Assembly (NCBI GenBank): GCA_040954595.2
Contig: CM082587.2
Span: forward strand, 9,672,001-9,736,000
Origin: Balanoglossus misakiensis
Lineage: Eukaryota; Hemichordata
Length of the DNA: 64,000 bases
Direction: 5' to 3'
Part shown: positions 1-13,492 of the stretch, in pieces
Layout of the letters: every line of letters starts with the position of its first letter
Numbering within the stretch: position 1 is the stretch's first letter
Notes under the pieces: generated by a model
The model's input: the letters and a program-made list of their open reading frames with translations, nothing else
Database searches by the model: none
Told to the model about the DNA's origin: nothing
Program-made: the position numbers and the translations under genes

Positions 1-3000
1 GTAGCTATTGTATTTTCCACTTTTTGTAAGTGAAGCCTGACTGTCGCCTGTCTTAGGTCACCACTTCATAAGCGGTCTTACCCGTCATTGGCACAAACAG
101 TCTCAGGAAGTAAGCTTTCAGCCTACCAATGTAGCTATAGAATTTTCCACTTTTTGTAAGTGAAGCCTGACTGTCGCCTGTCTTAGGTCACCACTTCATA
201 AGCGGTCTTACCCGTCATTGGCACAAACAGTCTCAGGATTTAAGCTTTCAGCCTACCAATGTAGCTATTGTATTTTCCACTTTTTGTAAGTGAAGCCTGA
301 CTGTCGCCTGTCTTAGATCACCACTTCATAAGCGGTCTTACCCGTCATTGGCACAAACAGTCTCAGGAAGTAAGCTTTCAGCCTACCAATGTAGCTATTA
401 TAATTTCCACTTTTTGTAAGTGAAGCCTGACTGTCGCCTGTCTTAGGTCACCACTTCGTAAGCGGTCTAACCGGTCATTGGCACAAACAGTCTCAGGAAG
501 TAAGCTTTCAGCCTACCAATGTAGCTATTGTATTTTCCACTTTTTGTAAGTGAAGCCTGACTGTCGCAACTTAGGTCACCACTTCATAAGCGGTCTTACC
601 CGTCATTGGCACAAACAGTCTCAGAAAGTAAGCTTTCAGCCTACCAATGTAGCTATTGTATTTTCCACTTTTTGTAAGTGAAGCCTGACTGTCGCCTGTC
701 TTAGGTCACCACTTCACAAGCGGTCTTACCCGTCATTGGCACAAACAGTCTCAGGAAGTAAGCTTTCAGCCTACCAATGTAGCTATTGTATTTTCCACTT
801 TTTGTAAGTGAAGCCTGACTGTCTCTTGTCTTAGGTCACCACTTCATAAGCGGTCTTACCCGTCATTGGCACAAACAGTCTCAGGAAGTAAGCTTTCAGC
901 CTACCAATGTAGCTATTGTATTTTCCACTTTTTGTAAGTGAAGCCTGACTGTCGTCTGTCTTAGGTCACCACTTCATTAGCGGTCTTACCCGTCATTGGC
1001 ACAAACAGTCTCAGGAAGTAAGCTTTCAGCCTACCAATGTAGCTATTGTATTTTCCACTTTTTGTAAGTGAAGCCTGACTGTCGCCTGTCTTAGGTCACC
1101 ACTTCATAAGCGGTCTTACCCGTCATTGGCACAAACAGTCTCAGGAAGTAAGCTTTCAGCCTACCAATGTAGCTATTGTATTTTACACTTTTTGTAAGTG
1201 AAGCCTGACTGTCGCCTCTCTTAGGTCACCACTTCATAAGCGGTCTTACCGTCATTGGCACAAACAGTCTCAGGAAGTAAGCTTTCAGCCTACCAATGTA
1301 GCTATTGTATTTTCCACTTTTTGTAAGTGAAGCCTGACTGTCGCCTGTCTTAGGTCACCACTTCATAAGCGGTCTTACCCGTCATTGGCACAAACAGTCT
1401 CAGGAAGAAAGCTTTCAGCCTACCAATGTAGCTATTGTATTTTTCACTTTCTGTAAGTGAAGCCTGACTGTCGCCTGTCTCAGGTCACCACTTCATAAGC
1501 GGTCTTACCCGTCATTGGCACAAACAGTCTCAGGAAGTAAGCTTTCAGCCTACCAAACAGTCTCTGGAAGTAAGCTTTCAGCCTACCAATGTAGCTATTG
1601 TATTTTCCACTTTTTGTAAGTGAAGCCTGACTGTCGCCTGTCTTAGGTCACCACTTCATAAGCGGTCTTATCCGTCATTGGCACAAACAGTCTCAGGAAG
1701 TAAGCTTTCAGCCTACCAATGTAGCTATAGAATTTTCCACTTTTTGTAAGTGAAGCCTGACTGTCGCCTGTCTTAGGTCACCACTTCATAAGCGGTCTTA
1801 CCCGTCATTGGCACAAACAGTCTCAGGATTTAAGCTTTCAGCCTACCAATGTAGCTATTGTATTTTCCACTTTTTGTAAGTGAAGCCTGACTGTCACGTG
1901 TCTTAGGTCACCACTTCATAAGCGGTCTTACCCGTCATTGGCACAAACAGTCTCAGGAAGTAAGCTTTCAGCCTACCAATGTAGCTATTGTATTTTCCAC
2001 TTTTTGTAAGTGAAGCCTGACTGTCGCCTGTCTTAGGTCACCACTTCATAATCGGTCTTACCCGTCATTGGCACAAACAGTCTCAGGAAGTAAGCTTTCA
2101 GCCTACCAATGTAGCTATTATATTTTCCGCTTTTTGTAAGTGAAGCCTGACTGTCGCCTGTCTTAGGTCACCACTTCGTAAGCGGTCTTACCGTCATTGG
2201 CACAAACAGTCTCAGGAAGTAAGCTTTCAGCCTACCAATGTAGCTATTGTATTTTCCACTTTTTGTAAGTGAAGCCTGACTGTCGCCTGTCTTAGGTCAC
2301 CACTTCACAAGCGGTCTTACCCGTCATTGGCACAAAGAGTCTCAGAAAGTAAGCTTTCAGCCTACCAATGTAGCTATTGTATTTTCCACTTTTTGTAAGT
2401 GAAGCCTGACTGTCGCCTGTCTTAGGTCACCACTTCATAAGCGGTCTTACCCGTCATTGGCACAAACAGTCTCAGGAAGTAAGCTTTCAGCCTACCAATG
2501 TAGCTATTGTATTTTCCACTTTTTGTAAGTGAAGCCTGACTGTCGCCTGTCTTAGGTCACCACTTCATAAGCGGTCTTACCCGTCATTGGCACAAACAGT
2601 CTCAGGAAGTAAGCTTTCAGCCTACCAATGTAGCTATTGTATTTTCCACTTTTTGTAAGTGAAGCCTGACTGTCGCCTGTCTTAGGTCACCACTTCATAA
2701 GCGGTCTTACCCGTCATTGGCACAAACAGTCTCAGGAAGTAAGCTTTCAGCCTACCAATGTAGCTATTGTATTTTCCACTTTTTGTAAGTGAAGCCTAAC
2801 TGTCGCCTGTCTTAGGTCACCACTTCATAAGCGGTCTTACCCGTCATTGGCACAAACAGTCTCAGGAAGTAAGCTTTCAGCCTACCAATGTAGCTATTGT
2901 ATTTTCCACTTTTTGTAAGTGAAGCCTGACTGTCGCCTCTCTTAGGTCACCACTTCATAAGCGGTCTTACCGTCATTGGCACAAACAGTCTCAGGAAGTA

Positions 3001-6000
3001 AGCTTTCAGCCTACCAATGTAGCTATTGTATTTTCCACTTTTTGTAAGTGAAGTCTGACTGTCGCCTGTCTTAGGTCACCACTTCATAAGCGGTCTTACC
3101 CGTCATTGGCACAAACAGTCTCAGGAAGAAAGCTTTCAGCCTACCAATGTAGCTATTGTATTTTTCACTTTTTGTAAGTGAAGCCTGACTGTCGCCTGTC
3201 TCAGGTCACCACTTCATAAGCGGTCTTACCCGTCATTGGCACAAACAGTCTCAGGAAGTAAGCTTTCAGCCTACCAAACAGTCTCTGGAAGTAAGCTTTC
3301 AGCCTACCAATGTAGCTATTGTATTTTCCACTTTTTGTAAGTGAAGCCTGACTGTCGCCTGTCTTAGGTCACCACTTCATAAGCGGTCTTACCCGTCATT
3401 GGCACAAACAGTCTCAGGAAGTAAGCTTTCAGCCTACCAATGTAGCTATAGAATTTTCCACTTTTTGTAAGTGAAGCCTGACTGTCGCCTGTCTTAGGTC
3501 ACCACTTCATAAGCGGTCTTACCCGTCATTGGCACAAACAGTCTCAGGATTTAAGCTTTCAGCCTACCAATGTAGCTATTGTATTTTCCACTTTTTGTAA
3601 GTGAAGCCTGACTGTCGCCTGTCTTAGGTCACCACTTCATAAGCGGTCTTACCCGTCATTGGCACAAACAGTCTCAGGAAGTAAGCTTTCAGCCTACCAA
3701 TGTAGCTATTGTATTTTCCTCTTTCTGTAAGTGAAGGCTGACTGTCGCCTGTCTTAGGTCACCACTTCATAAGCGGTCTTACCCGTCATTGGCACAAACA
3801 GTCTCAGGAAGTAAGCTTTCAGCCTACCAATGTAGCTATTATATTTTCCACTTTTTGTTAGTGAAGCCTGACTGTCGCCTGTCTTAGGTCATCACTTCGT
3901 AAGCGGTCTTACCTGTCATTGGCACAAACAGTCTCAGGAAGTAAGCTTTCAGCCTACCAATGTAGCTATTGTATTTTCCACTTTTTGTAAGTGAAGCCTG
4001 ACTGTCGCCTGTCTTAGGTCACCACTTCATAAGCGGTCTTACCCGTCATTGGCACAAACAGTCTCAGGAAGTAAGCTTTCAGCCTACCAATGTAGCTATT
4101 ATATTTTCCACTTTTTGTAAGTGAAGCCTGACTGTCGCCTTTCTTAGGTCACCACTTCATAAGCGGTCTTACCCGTCATTGGCACAAACAGTCTCAGGAA
4201 GTAAGCTTTCAGCCTACCAATGAAGCTATTGTATTTTCCACTTTTTGTAAGTGAAGCCTGACTGTCGCCTGTCTTAGGTCACCACTTCATAAGCGGTCTT
4301 ACCCGTCATTGGCACAAACAGTCTCAGGAAGTAAGCTTTCAGCCTACCAATGTAGCTATTGTATTTTCCACTTTTTGTAAGTGAAGCCTGACTGTCGCCT
4401 GTCTTAGGTCACCACTTCATAAGCGGTCTTACCCGTCATTGGCACAAACAGTCTCAGGAAGTAAGCTTTCAGCCTACCAATGTAGCTATTGTATTTTCCA
4501 CTTTTTGTAAGTGAAGCCTGACTGTCGCCTCTCTTAGGTCACCACTTCATAAGCGGTCTTACCCGTCATTGGCACGAACAGTCTCAGGAAGTAAGCTTTC
4601 AGCCTACCAAACAGTCTCTGGAAGTAAGCTTTCAGCCTACCAATGTAGCTATTATATTTTCCACTTTTTGTAAGTGAAGCCTGACTGTCGCCTGTCTTAG
4701 GTCATCACTTCGTAAGCGGTCTTACCTGTCATTGGCACAAACAGTTTAGGAAGTAAGCTTTCAGCCTACCAATGTAGCTATTGTATTTTCCACTTTTTGT
4801 AAGTGAAGCCTGACTGTCGCCTGTCTTAGGTCACCACTTCATAAGCGGCCTTACCCGTCATTGGCACAAACAGTCTCAGGAAGTAAGCTTTCAGCCTACC
4901 AATGTAGCTTTTGTATTTTCCACTTTTTTTAAGTGAAGCCTGACTGTCGCCTCTCTTAGGTCACCACTTCATAAGCGGTCTTACCCGTCATTGGCACGAA
5001 CAGTCTCAGGAAGTAAGCTTTCAGCCTACCAATGTAGCTATTGTATTTTCCACTTTTTGTAAGTGAAGCCTGACTGTCGCCTGTCTTAGGTCACCACTTC
5101 ATAAGCGGTCTTACCCGTCATTGGCACAAACAGTCTCAGGAAGTAAGCTTTCAGCCTACCAATGTAGCTATTGTATTTTCCACTTTTTGTAAGTGAAGCC
5201 TAACTGTCGCCTGTCTTTGGTCACCACTTCATAAGCGGTCTTACCCGTCATTGGCACAAACAGTCTCAGGAAGTAAGCTTTCAGCCTACCAATGTAGCTA
5301 TTGTATTTTCCACTTTTTGTAAGTGAAGCCTGACTGTCGCCTCTCTTAGGTCACCACTTCATAAGCGGTCTTACCGTCATTGGCACAAACAGTCTCAGGA
5401 AGTAAGCTTTCAGCCTACCAATGTAGCTATTGTATTTTCCACTTTTTGTAAGTGAAGTCTGACTGTCGCCTGTCTTAGGTCACCACTTCATAAGCGGTCT
5501 TACCCGTCATTGGCACAAACAGTCTCAGGAAGAAAGCTTTCAGCCTACCAATGTAGCTATTGTATTTTTCACTTTTTGTAAGTGAAGCCTGACTGTCGCC
5601 TGTCTCAGGTCACCACTTCATAAGCGGTCTTACCCGTCATTGGCACAAACAGTCTCAGGAAGTAAGCTTTCAGCCTACCAAACAGTCTCTGGAAGTAAGC
5701 TTTCAGCCTACCAATGTAGCTATTGTATTTTCCACTTTTTGTAAGTGAAGCCTGACTGTCGCCTGTCTTAGGTCACCACTTCATAAGCGGTCTTACCCGT
5801 CATTGGCACAAACAGTCTCAGGAAGTAAGCTTTCAGCCTACCAATGTAGCTATAGAATTTTCCACTTTTTGTAAGTGAAGCCTGACTGTCGCCTGTCTTA
5901 GGTCACCACTTCATAAGCGGTCTTACCCGTCATTGGCACAAACAGTCTCAGGATTTAAGCTTTCAGCCTACCAATGTAGCTATTGTATTTTCCACTTTTT

Positions 6001-9000
6001 GTAAGTGAAGCCTGACTGTCGCCTGTCTTAGGTCACCACTTCATAAGCGGTCTTACCCGTCATTGGCACAAACAGTCTCAGGAAGTAAGCTTTCAGCCTA
6101 CCAATGTAGCTATTGTATTTTCCTCTTTTTGTAAGTGAAGGCTGACTGTCGCCTGTCTTAGGTCACCACTTCATAAGCGGTCTTACCCGTCATTGGCACA
6201 AACAGTCTCAGGAAGTAAGCTTTCAGCCTACCAATGTAGCTATTATATTTTCCACTTTTTGTTAGTGAAGCCTGACTGTCGCCTGTCTTAGGTCATCACT
6301 TCGTAAGCGGTCTTACATGTCATTGGCACAAACAGTCTCAGGAAGTAAGCTTTCAGCCTACCAATGTAGCTATTGTATTTTCCACTTTTTGTAAGTGAAG
6401 CCTGACTGTCGCCTGTCTTAGGTCACCACTTCATAAGCGGTCTTACCCGTCATTGGCACAAACAGTCTCAGGAAGTAAGTTTTCAGCCTACCAATGTAGC
6501 TATTATATTTTCCACTTTTTGTAAGTGAAGCCTGACTGTCGCCTTTCTTAGGTCACCACTTCATAAGCGGTCTTACCCGTCATTGGCACAAACAGTCTCA
6601 GGAAGTAAGCTTTCAGCCTACCAATGAAGCTATTGTATTTTCCACTTTTTGTAAGTGAAGCCTGACTGTCGCCTGTCTTAGGTCACCACTTCATAAGCGG
6701 TCTTACCCGTCATTGGCACAAACAGTCTCAGGAAGTAAGCTTTCAGCCTACCAATGTAGCTATTGTATTTTCCACTTTTTGTAAGTGAAGCCTGACTGTC
6801 GCCTGTCTTAGGTCACCACTTCATAAGCGGTCTTACCCGTCATTGGCACAAACAGTCTCAGGAAGTAAGCTTTCAGCCTACCAATGTAGCTATTGTATTT
6901 TCCACTTTTTGTAAGTGAAGCCTGACTGTCGCCTCTCTTAGGTCACCACTTCATAAGCGGTCTTACCCGTCATTGGCACGAACAGTCTCAGGAAGTAAGC
7001 TTTCAGCCTACCAAACAGTTTCTGGAAGTAAGCTTTCAGCCTACCAATGTAGCTATTATATTTTCCACTTTTTGTAAGTGAAGCCTGACTGTCGCCTGTC
7101 TTAGGTCATCACTTCGTAAGCGGTCTTACCTGTCATTGGCACAAACAGTCTCAGGAAGTAAGCTTTCAGCCTACCAATGTAGCTATTGTATTTTCCACTT
7201 TTTGTAAGTGAAGCCTGACTGTCGCCTGTCTTAGGTCACCACTTCATAAGCGGCCTTACCCGTCATTGGCACAAACAGTCTCAGGAAGTAAGCTTTCAGC
7301 CTACCAATGTAGCTATTGTATTTTCCACTTTTTGTAAGTGAAGCCTGACTGTCGCCTCTCTTAGGTCACCACTTCATAAGCGGTCTTACCCGTCATTGGC
7401 ACGAACAGTCTCAGGAAGTAAGCTTTCAGCCTACCAAACAGTCTCAGGAAGTAAACTTTCAGCCTACCAAACAGTCTCTGGAAGTAAGCTTTCAGCCTAC
7501 CAATGTAGCTATTGTATTTTCCACTTTTTGTAAGTGAAGCCTGACTGTCGCCTGTCTTAGGTCACCACTTCATAAGCGGTCTTACCCGTCATTGGCACAA
7601 ACAGTCTCAGGAAGTAAGCTTTCAGCCTACCAATGTAGCTATAGAATTTTCCACTTTTTGTAAGTGAAGCCTGACTGTCGCCTGTCTTAGGTCACCACTT
7701 CATAAGCGGTCTTACCCGTCATTGGCACAAACAGTCTCAGGATTTAAGCTTTCAGCCTACCAATGTAGCTATTGTATTTTCCACTTTTTGTAAGTGAAGC
7801 CTGACTGTCGCCTGTCTTAGGTCACCACTTCATAAGCGGTCTTACCCGTCATTGGCACAAACAGTCTCAGGAAGTAAGCTTTCAGCCTACCAATGTAGCT
7901 ATTATATTTTCCACTTTTTGTAAGTGAAGCCTGACTGTCGCCTGTCTTAGGTCATCACTTCGTAAGCGGTCTTACCCGTCATTGGCACAAACAGTCTCAG
8001 GAAGAAAGCTTTCAGCCTACCAATGTAGCTATAGAATTTTCCACTTTTTGTAAGTGAAGCCTGACTGTCGCCTGTCTTAGGTCACCACTTCATAAGCGGT
8101 CTTACCCGTCATTGGCACAAACAGTCTCAGGATTTAAGCTTTCAGCCTACCAATGTAGCTATTGTATTTTCCACTTTTTGTAAGTGAAGCCTGACTGTCG
8201 CCTGTCTTAGGTCACCACTTCATAAGTGGTCTTACCCGTCATTGGCACAAACAGTCTCAGGAAGTAAGCTTTCAGCCTACCAATGTAGCTATTATATTTT
8301 CCACTTTTTGTAAGTGAAGCCTGACTGTCGCCTGTCTTAGGTCATCACTTCGTAAGCGGTCTTACCTGTCATTGGCACAAACAGTCTCAGGAAGTAAGCT
8401 TTCAGCCTACCAATGTAGCTATTGTATTTTCCACTTTTTGTAAGTGAAGCCTGACTGTCGCCTGTCTTAGGTCACCACTTCATAAGCGGTCTTACCCGTC
8501 ATTGGCACAAACAGTCTCAGGAAGTAAGCTTTCAGCCTACCAATGTAGCTATTATATTTTCCACTTTTTGTAAGTGAAGCCTGACTGTCGCCTTTCTTAG
8601 GTCACCACTTCATAAGCGGTCTTACCCGTCATTGGCACAAACAGTCTCAGGAAGTAAGCTTCCAGCCTACCAATGAAGCTATTGTATTTTCCACTTTTCG
8701 TAAGTGAAGCCTGACTGTCGCCTGTCTTAGGTCACCACTTCATAAGCGGTCTTACCCGTCATTGGCACAAACAGTCTCAGGAAGTAAGCTTTCAGCCTAC
8801 CAATGTAGCTATTGTATTTTCCACTTTTTGTAAGTGAAGCCTGACTGTCGCCTGTCTTAGGTCACCACTTCATAAGCGGTCTTACCCGTCATTGGCACAA
8901 ACAGTCTCAGGAAGTAAGCTTTCAGCCTACCAATGTAGCTATTGTATTTTCCACTTTTTGTAAGTGAAGCCTGACTGTCGCCTCTCTTAGGTCACCACTT

Positions 9001-9769
9001 CATAAGCGGTCTTACCGTCATTGGCACAAACAGTCTCAGGAAGTAAGCTTTCAGCCTACCAATGTAGCTATTGTATTTTCCACTTTTTGTAAGTGAAGCC
9101 TGACTGTCGCCTGTGTTAGGTCACCACTTCATAAGCGGTCTAACCCGTCATTGGCACAAACAGTCTCAGGAAGTAAGCTTTCAGCCTACCAATGAAGCTA
9201 TTGTATTTTCCACTTTTTGTACGTGAAGCCTGACTGTCGCCTGTCTTAGGTCTTAACTTCATAAGCGGTCTTACCCGTCATTGGCAAAAACAGTCTCAGG
9301 AAGTAAGCTTTCAGCCTACCAATGTAGCTATTATATTTTCCACTTTTTGTAAGTGAAGCCTGACTGTCGCCTGTCTTAGGTCACCACTTCATAAGCGGTC
9401 TTACCCGTCATTGGCACAAACAGTCTCAGGAAGTAAGCTTTCAGCCTACCAATGTAGCTATTGTATTTTCCACTTTTTGTAAGTGAAGCCTGACTGTCGC
9501 CTGTCTTAGGTCACCACTTCATAAGCGGTCTTACCCGTCATTGGCACAAACAGTCTCAGGAAGTAAGCTTTCAGCCTACCAATGTAGCTATTGTATTTTC
9601 CACTTTTTGTAAGTGAAGCCTGACTGTCGCCTGTCTTAGGTCACCACTTCATAAGCGGTCTTACCCGTCATTGGCACAAACAGTCTCAGGAAGTAAGCTT
9701 TCAGCCTACCAATGTAGCTATTGTATTTTCCACTTTTTGTAAGTGAAGCCTGACTGTCGCCTGTCTTAG
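1..9769. repeat. 130-bp satellite array, left block
   Basis: The block is a head-to-tail array of a 130-bp monomer (units start at 1, 131, 261, 391), about 75 copies, continuing beyond the window. A typical monomer runs from GTAGCTATTGTATTTTCC to TTTCAGCCTACCAAT. It contains a small perfect hairpin (CACTT-TTTGT-AAGTG). Variants include TATAGAATTTT, GGATTTAAGC and CGTAAGCGG. Irregular 33-bp partial units (ACCAAACAGTCTCTGG type) mark junctions at about 1555, 3276, 4609, 5680, 7013, 7436 and 7469, and these define higher-order blocks. No conserved reading frame is present. The array is most plausibly pericentromeric or another heterochromatic satellite; that location is inference. Confidence 0.97.
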
Positions 9770-9803
9770 CCCTTACGAAAGTCACCAAGATGTAACAACC
9801 TTG
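9770..9803 (+). repeat. Left terminal inverted repeat of the CACTA-like element
   Basis: This 34-bp end begins CCCTTACGAAAGTCACC and is the reverse complement of 18045-18078 apart from one mismatch (A versus C at position 25). The preceding satellite bases are AG, duplicated after the right end. Confidence 0.96.
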
Positions 9804-10484
9804 TACAAGCTTGCTGCAATGTTGACACAACTTTGAAATTCTAGCTCGTTGCTTGTATAAAGGTTTTACAAGCTTGGATAGGATTATGGCTTAATTTTAC
9901 AAGCTTGGATACAGCTTGTGAACAACCCCATGCAAGCTTGTACATTACACACTTGCTACAACCTTGATTGTTGCACACTTACTGTGAGCCAGAAGTTATT
10001 GTCAGACTCCTTGACTCAGAGCTTAGAACCTCATACTTTGCATTGGTTCATCTAGACCAGGGGGATTCACCCCCCTGGTCCTGTTGACATGTTGGCACCC
10101 CCAGCAATTTGTCAATGGGGGACCAGTGCCCCTTAAAATGAAGTCATTCACATGTTCGAGATATTACAGTCCCCCCCCTAAATATTCTGGCAAAGGGGGG
10201 AGGGGTCCATATCCCCCCTCTTGATAGCTTCCCGAATGAAAAATTGACTTTGAATGAAAATCCCTATTTTAACTCGCTATAATGACCAAAAACAAATCAA
10301 CACAAAGTTATTTATTGTACCTGATTCTTTATTACATAATTCAAGAAGATAAATCTGTTAAACATTACTACACTGTGGTCAACTTAACTCTTAACTTTTA
10401 TATACAAATTTACATGTCCACTTTAACGCTTAACTTTATACAAATTTACAATGTACTGGTGGCATTCATATTTTTACATGACAA
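9804..10484. other. Left subterminal region of the CACTA-like element, non-coding
   Basis: There is no gene here. Up to about 9980 it holds repeated ACAAGCTTG, CAAGCTTG and CAACCTTG motifs, which in this superfamily are typical transposase-binding sites. At 10055-10080 there is a perfect 10-bp hairpin (GACCAGGGGG, 6-nt loop, CCCCCTGGTC), followed by C- and G-rich runs around 10100-10215. The stretch lies downstream of the transposase stop at 10485, so the hairpin could act in 3'-end formation; that is speculation. Confidence 0.7.
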
Positions 10485-13272
10485 TCAATCTTTCTCCAGT
10501 CGATTGGGAAATTTACTGATATAGGCAATGGTGGGATTGCTGTCTATCACCATAAACATACACTTTTCACCTACATCATCTAATTTGATAACAACAGTTT
10601 TTGTTCTACAAAGGTCTACAGTGAATATATGTGAGGCATGATTTATTACATTGGAATGGACTGGTGTCAACTGAGTAATCAGTGCAAAATGTTTGATGCA
10701 GTTTGTACACCCAGTGGAATTGCAGTACATGCACTGACTTGTTAAACAGTACTGGAAAAAAAATTCTACTTGACCAAAGTGTTCCTTCCCATCAGTACTA
10801 ATATATGTGATAGTGTAGCTGTTGCGCTGTTGTACTCGGATATAGCTTCTGGAGTGTATTACAATAAAATGCTTCAAAAGGCGATTGTATGATTTTACAA
10901 TATCAGCAGTTGGCACATACCCTAGTGCTAAAGACAGTGCCTCAAATTCCTGTTTACTTAATTTTCGCAATTTACCTTTCCCTAATGCAAATATTCCATT
11001 CCCAAGATCTACTATAGTTTTTCAGATATGGGAAAGTTATGGGTCATTTTTGAATACAGTCGTTCAGCTGTACTTCCTGAGACAATACAGTTTGAGGCAA
11101 TCTCAGGCAAATTTTGCAGGATTGAAACTGCATTCACAATTTGCCTTTCAATATGTTGCGTACCATGGAAAAGTTTGAGTAACTGGCCATTTTTGTCTTC
11201 AAAATGAAAACAGGATGATGTCCATAATGGACCCAATTCACGCACAACATCTGTCAGATGGACAAGCATGTGAAGATTACATGTCAAATACTGCTCTTTA
11301 TAATAGTCTGAAAACAACATCACAAATTTCAGCAAGCATTCCTCTGCATGGTTAAGAGCTGCAGGTGTATTGAGTCACATAACAAAATGTAAACACCTTC
11401 ACTTAGTAATTGAAAATGCTCGAAGTAATCTGCAGGCAAAATTCCGATGAGGCATGGAACAGAATAAAACAGTAACCGTGACCTCACCTCATTTGCCTTC
11501 CAGTACTTCTTCTGGTCGATACTACGTGGACAACGAGTAATTTCATTTGTTGGCTTAATACTCAAAATTCGTTTGTTGACTTCGCCAATTTTGTCTCCAC
11601 TGTAAAAATCTTGTAATTTGTGCTCAGCATTAAACCATAAATTAAGTAACAGTTTTGCAACACCTTGACATACTGCATGCATGTAATCAATGGCCGTTCC
11701 TGCGATTATATCATAATTTGGCGTCCAACATAACCACGATGGCCCCTTAACACCATCCTTTACAATTCCCCTTTCAATGGCATCCTTAGCATCAGACAGC
11801 GTACCATCCTTAGTTCTAAGTGGTCCTTTTGGGTTGCTTTCTATGAAAGGGAATGCATGGATGTGACCTCTTACGCCTACTTTTACAGTTTTCCCTGGTT
11901 GTTTACATTTGGGACAACCACATTTCCCATTAAACTGTGTAAAATTTTGTACCAAACATTTGGCAGGCATATCAAAGGTTCCCATCAATAGCATTCCTTT
12001 AACACAGATTTGGACACCAGATTCTGGTAAGTTTAACTCTATTCCTTGTGAATTTAAGGATGTCATTGCCAAATGCAACAGTTTAAAAAATGTAGACATA
12101 TCTGGCTTTTGACAACCAAACCAAATACCGGCCAAGATCATGTTATCCTTGTGGGTTCGTTGGTTATATGGGAGTTCGTTAATAACCAAATAAAGTGGCC
12201 AGATAGAAAATTTCGAAGATTTAAATATTGGGACTCCGTCTGTGTTCAGTGTGAATGAAATGTTATTTGGATTTGCAAGAAATCCATTTGGACGAAAATG
12301 TTTTGCATATTTAGATCCATCATAAATGTCCTCTATATTCAAGTGATTTTTCTTATTACGCCTAAATCGGTAATGTAGACTCTCATAAAATCCAACCCTA
12401 CTGAATAATGAAATTATCTGAGTAGCAAGAGGCACCTCAATGAAATATTGTTTACTGGTTGGCCTACTCAAGTCACTGTCACAAATACTGCATCGCCCAA
12501 TTCCACCGTTTGACAAATAGCTACAGCATGATGAACAGTAATAATGGAACACCATAGGCGATTTAAGATTTTTAAAGTAGTTAAAAAACATGTTCACTGA
12601 TCTCAAAGTTTCGGGCTGCGTCAGACAGTGTGCGCTTATCAAAGACAACAGGTCACAGAAGGCTTCTCCGGTCAAGCTGTACTTCATGACGAAAGTTAGT
12701 ATGAGCAACATGCTCACACTTCTTGTTATTGGGCAATTTTCGTACACTGGCGGATCACGAACTTCCTCAGAATCCATTTGCTCATCGTCAACGTCACCGT
12801 TGTCACCCTGTTCGAGTTCAGCTTCGTTTCCTTCGTCACCATCGGTATCTATATCCAAACTCTCGTCGACAGAGTCAACATACTCCTCCATTTTGTATTC
12901 GATGAAAGAATCATAATCAAAATCAGCAACGGTCAGTCTGGCTTCATCATCGTCCATGGAAAGTTTAGATTCTGGGTCATCGTAGGTATTTTCACCAACG
13001 CTGCTTTCATAGGCATCGGCAATCACATTTTGAACGGGCATTCCTACCGTCCGTTCATCGCTACGCACCATGTGCACGCTACTGACGCCAGCTTCCGGGT
13101 TCCCCTCATCGAGTTGGGTCACGAACTCCGCATCAAAGTCTTCGTCTCTCTGGTTTTCTCTTGCCGTGTGAATGTTTTCACCGCTGACATCAGAAGTTTT
13201 TTCCCTCCGCCACTTAGTTGTCCTACTTCCGGCGATTTCATGGCCACTCCAATTTGAACCTGCGTCCGACAT
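10485..13272 (-). pseudogene. Tnp2-like (Transposase_21/CACTA) transposase, two frameshifts
   Basis: The first ORF runs 13272 to 11329 and holds most of the protein. After an acidic N-terminus come a zinc-binding Cys cluster (CSSCCSYL..CSIC), then the NTDGVPIFKSS block with a candidate catalytic Asp at 12236-12238. A TFDMPAK block with a second Asp at 11971-11973 follows, then a GCPKC motif and a DYMHAVCQGV block near 11688. These are hallmarks of the EnSpm/CACTA transposase core. The frame breaks near 11370 and the homology resumes one frame over, with N.HMLVHLTDVV..GPLW in a DUF4218-like region (11012-11368). It breaks again in an A5 run near 11018 and continues to the stop at 10485. The span of 2788 nt is two bases short of 930 codons, so two 1-nt deletions explain it. 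The start at 13272 (MSDAG) is chosen because an in-frame extension upstream would run into the shared promoter. No intron is needed. Assembly error in the homopolymer is possible for the second break only. Confidence 0.85.
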
Positions 13273-13492
13273 ATTGTGCTTCACGATCGATCTTTTGTTC
13301 ACGTCACTGCACTGGCTGTGTGTACGTGTTATCGCGAGAAATCGCCAGTACGTCACGTGGGCTATGATATGCGCTCTGATTGGACAGTGGTTTAAGGCGC
13401 GAAATTATATCTCTATTGTAAACACAAAACCCACACTCCTCCATTCATCGCAACTGTCATGCCTGTTGAAGTACATTTGTATTCAACTAACA
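13273..13492. promoter_or_regulatory. Divergent promoter between transposase and BEN gene
   Basis: This 220-bp CpG-richer gap separates the minus-strand transposase start from the plus-strand BEN gene start. It contains a TACGTCACGTG motif (CRE/E-box like), an inverted CCAAT (GATTGG) and an E2F-like GGCGCGAAA, features common in bidirectional promoters. It probably drives both genes of the transposon. The motif calls are by eye. Confidence 0.6.

Noticed and set aside
1-9769. CRISPR-like direct repeats
   Set aside because: The whole 130-bp unit is repeated with no unique spacers, and the genome is eukaryotic; it is a satellite.
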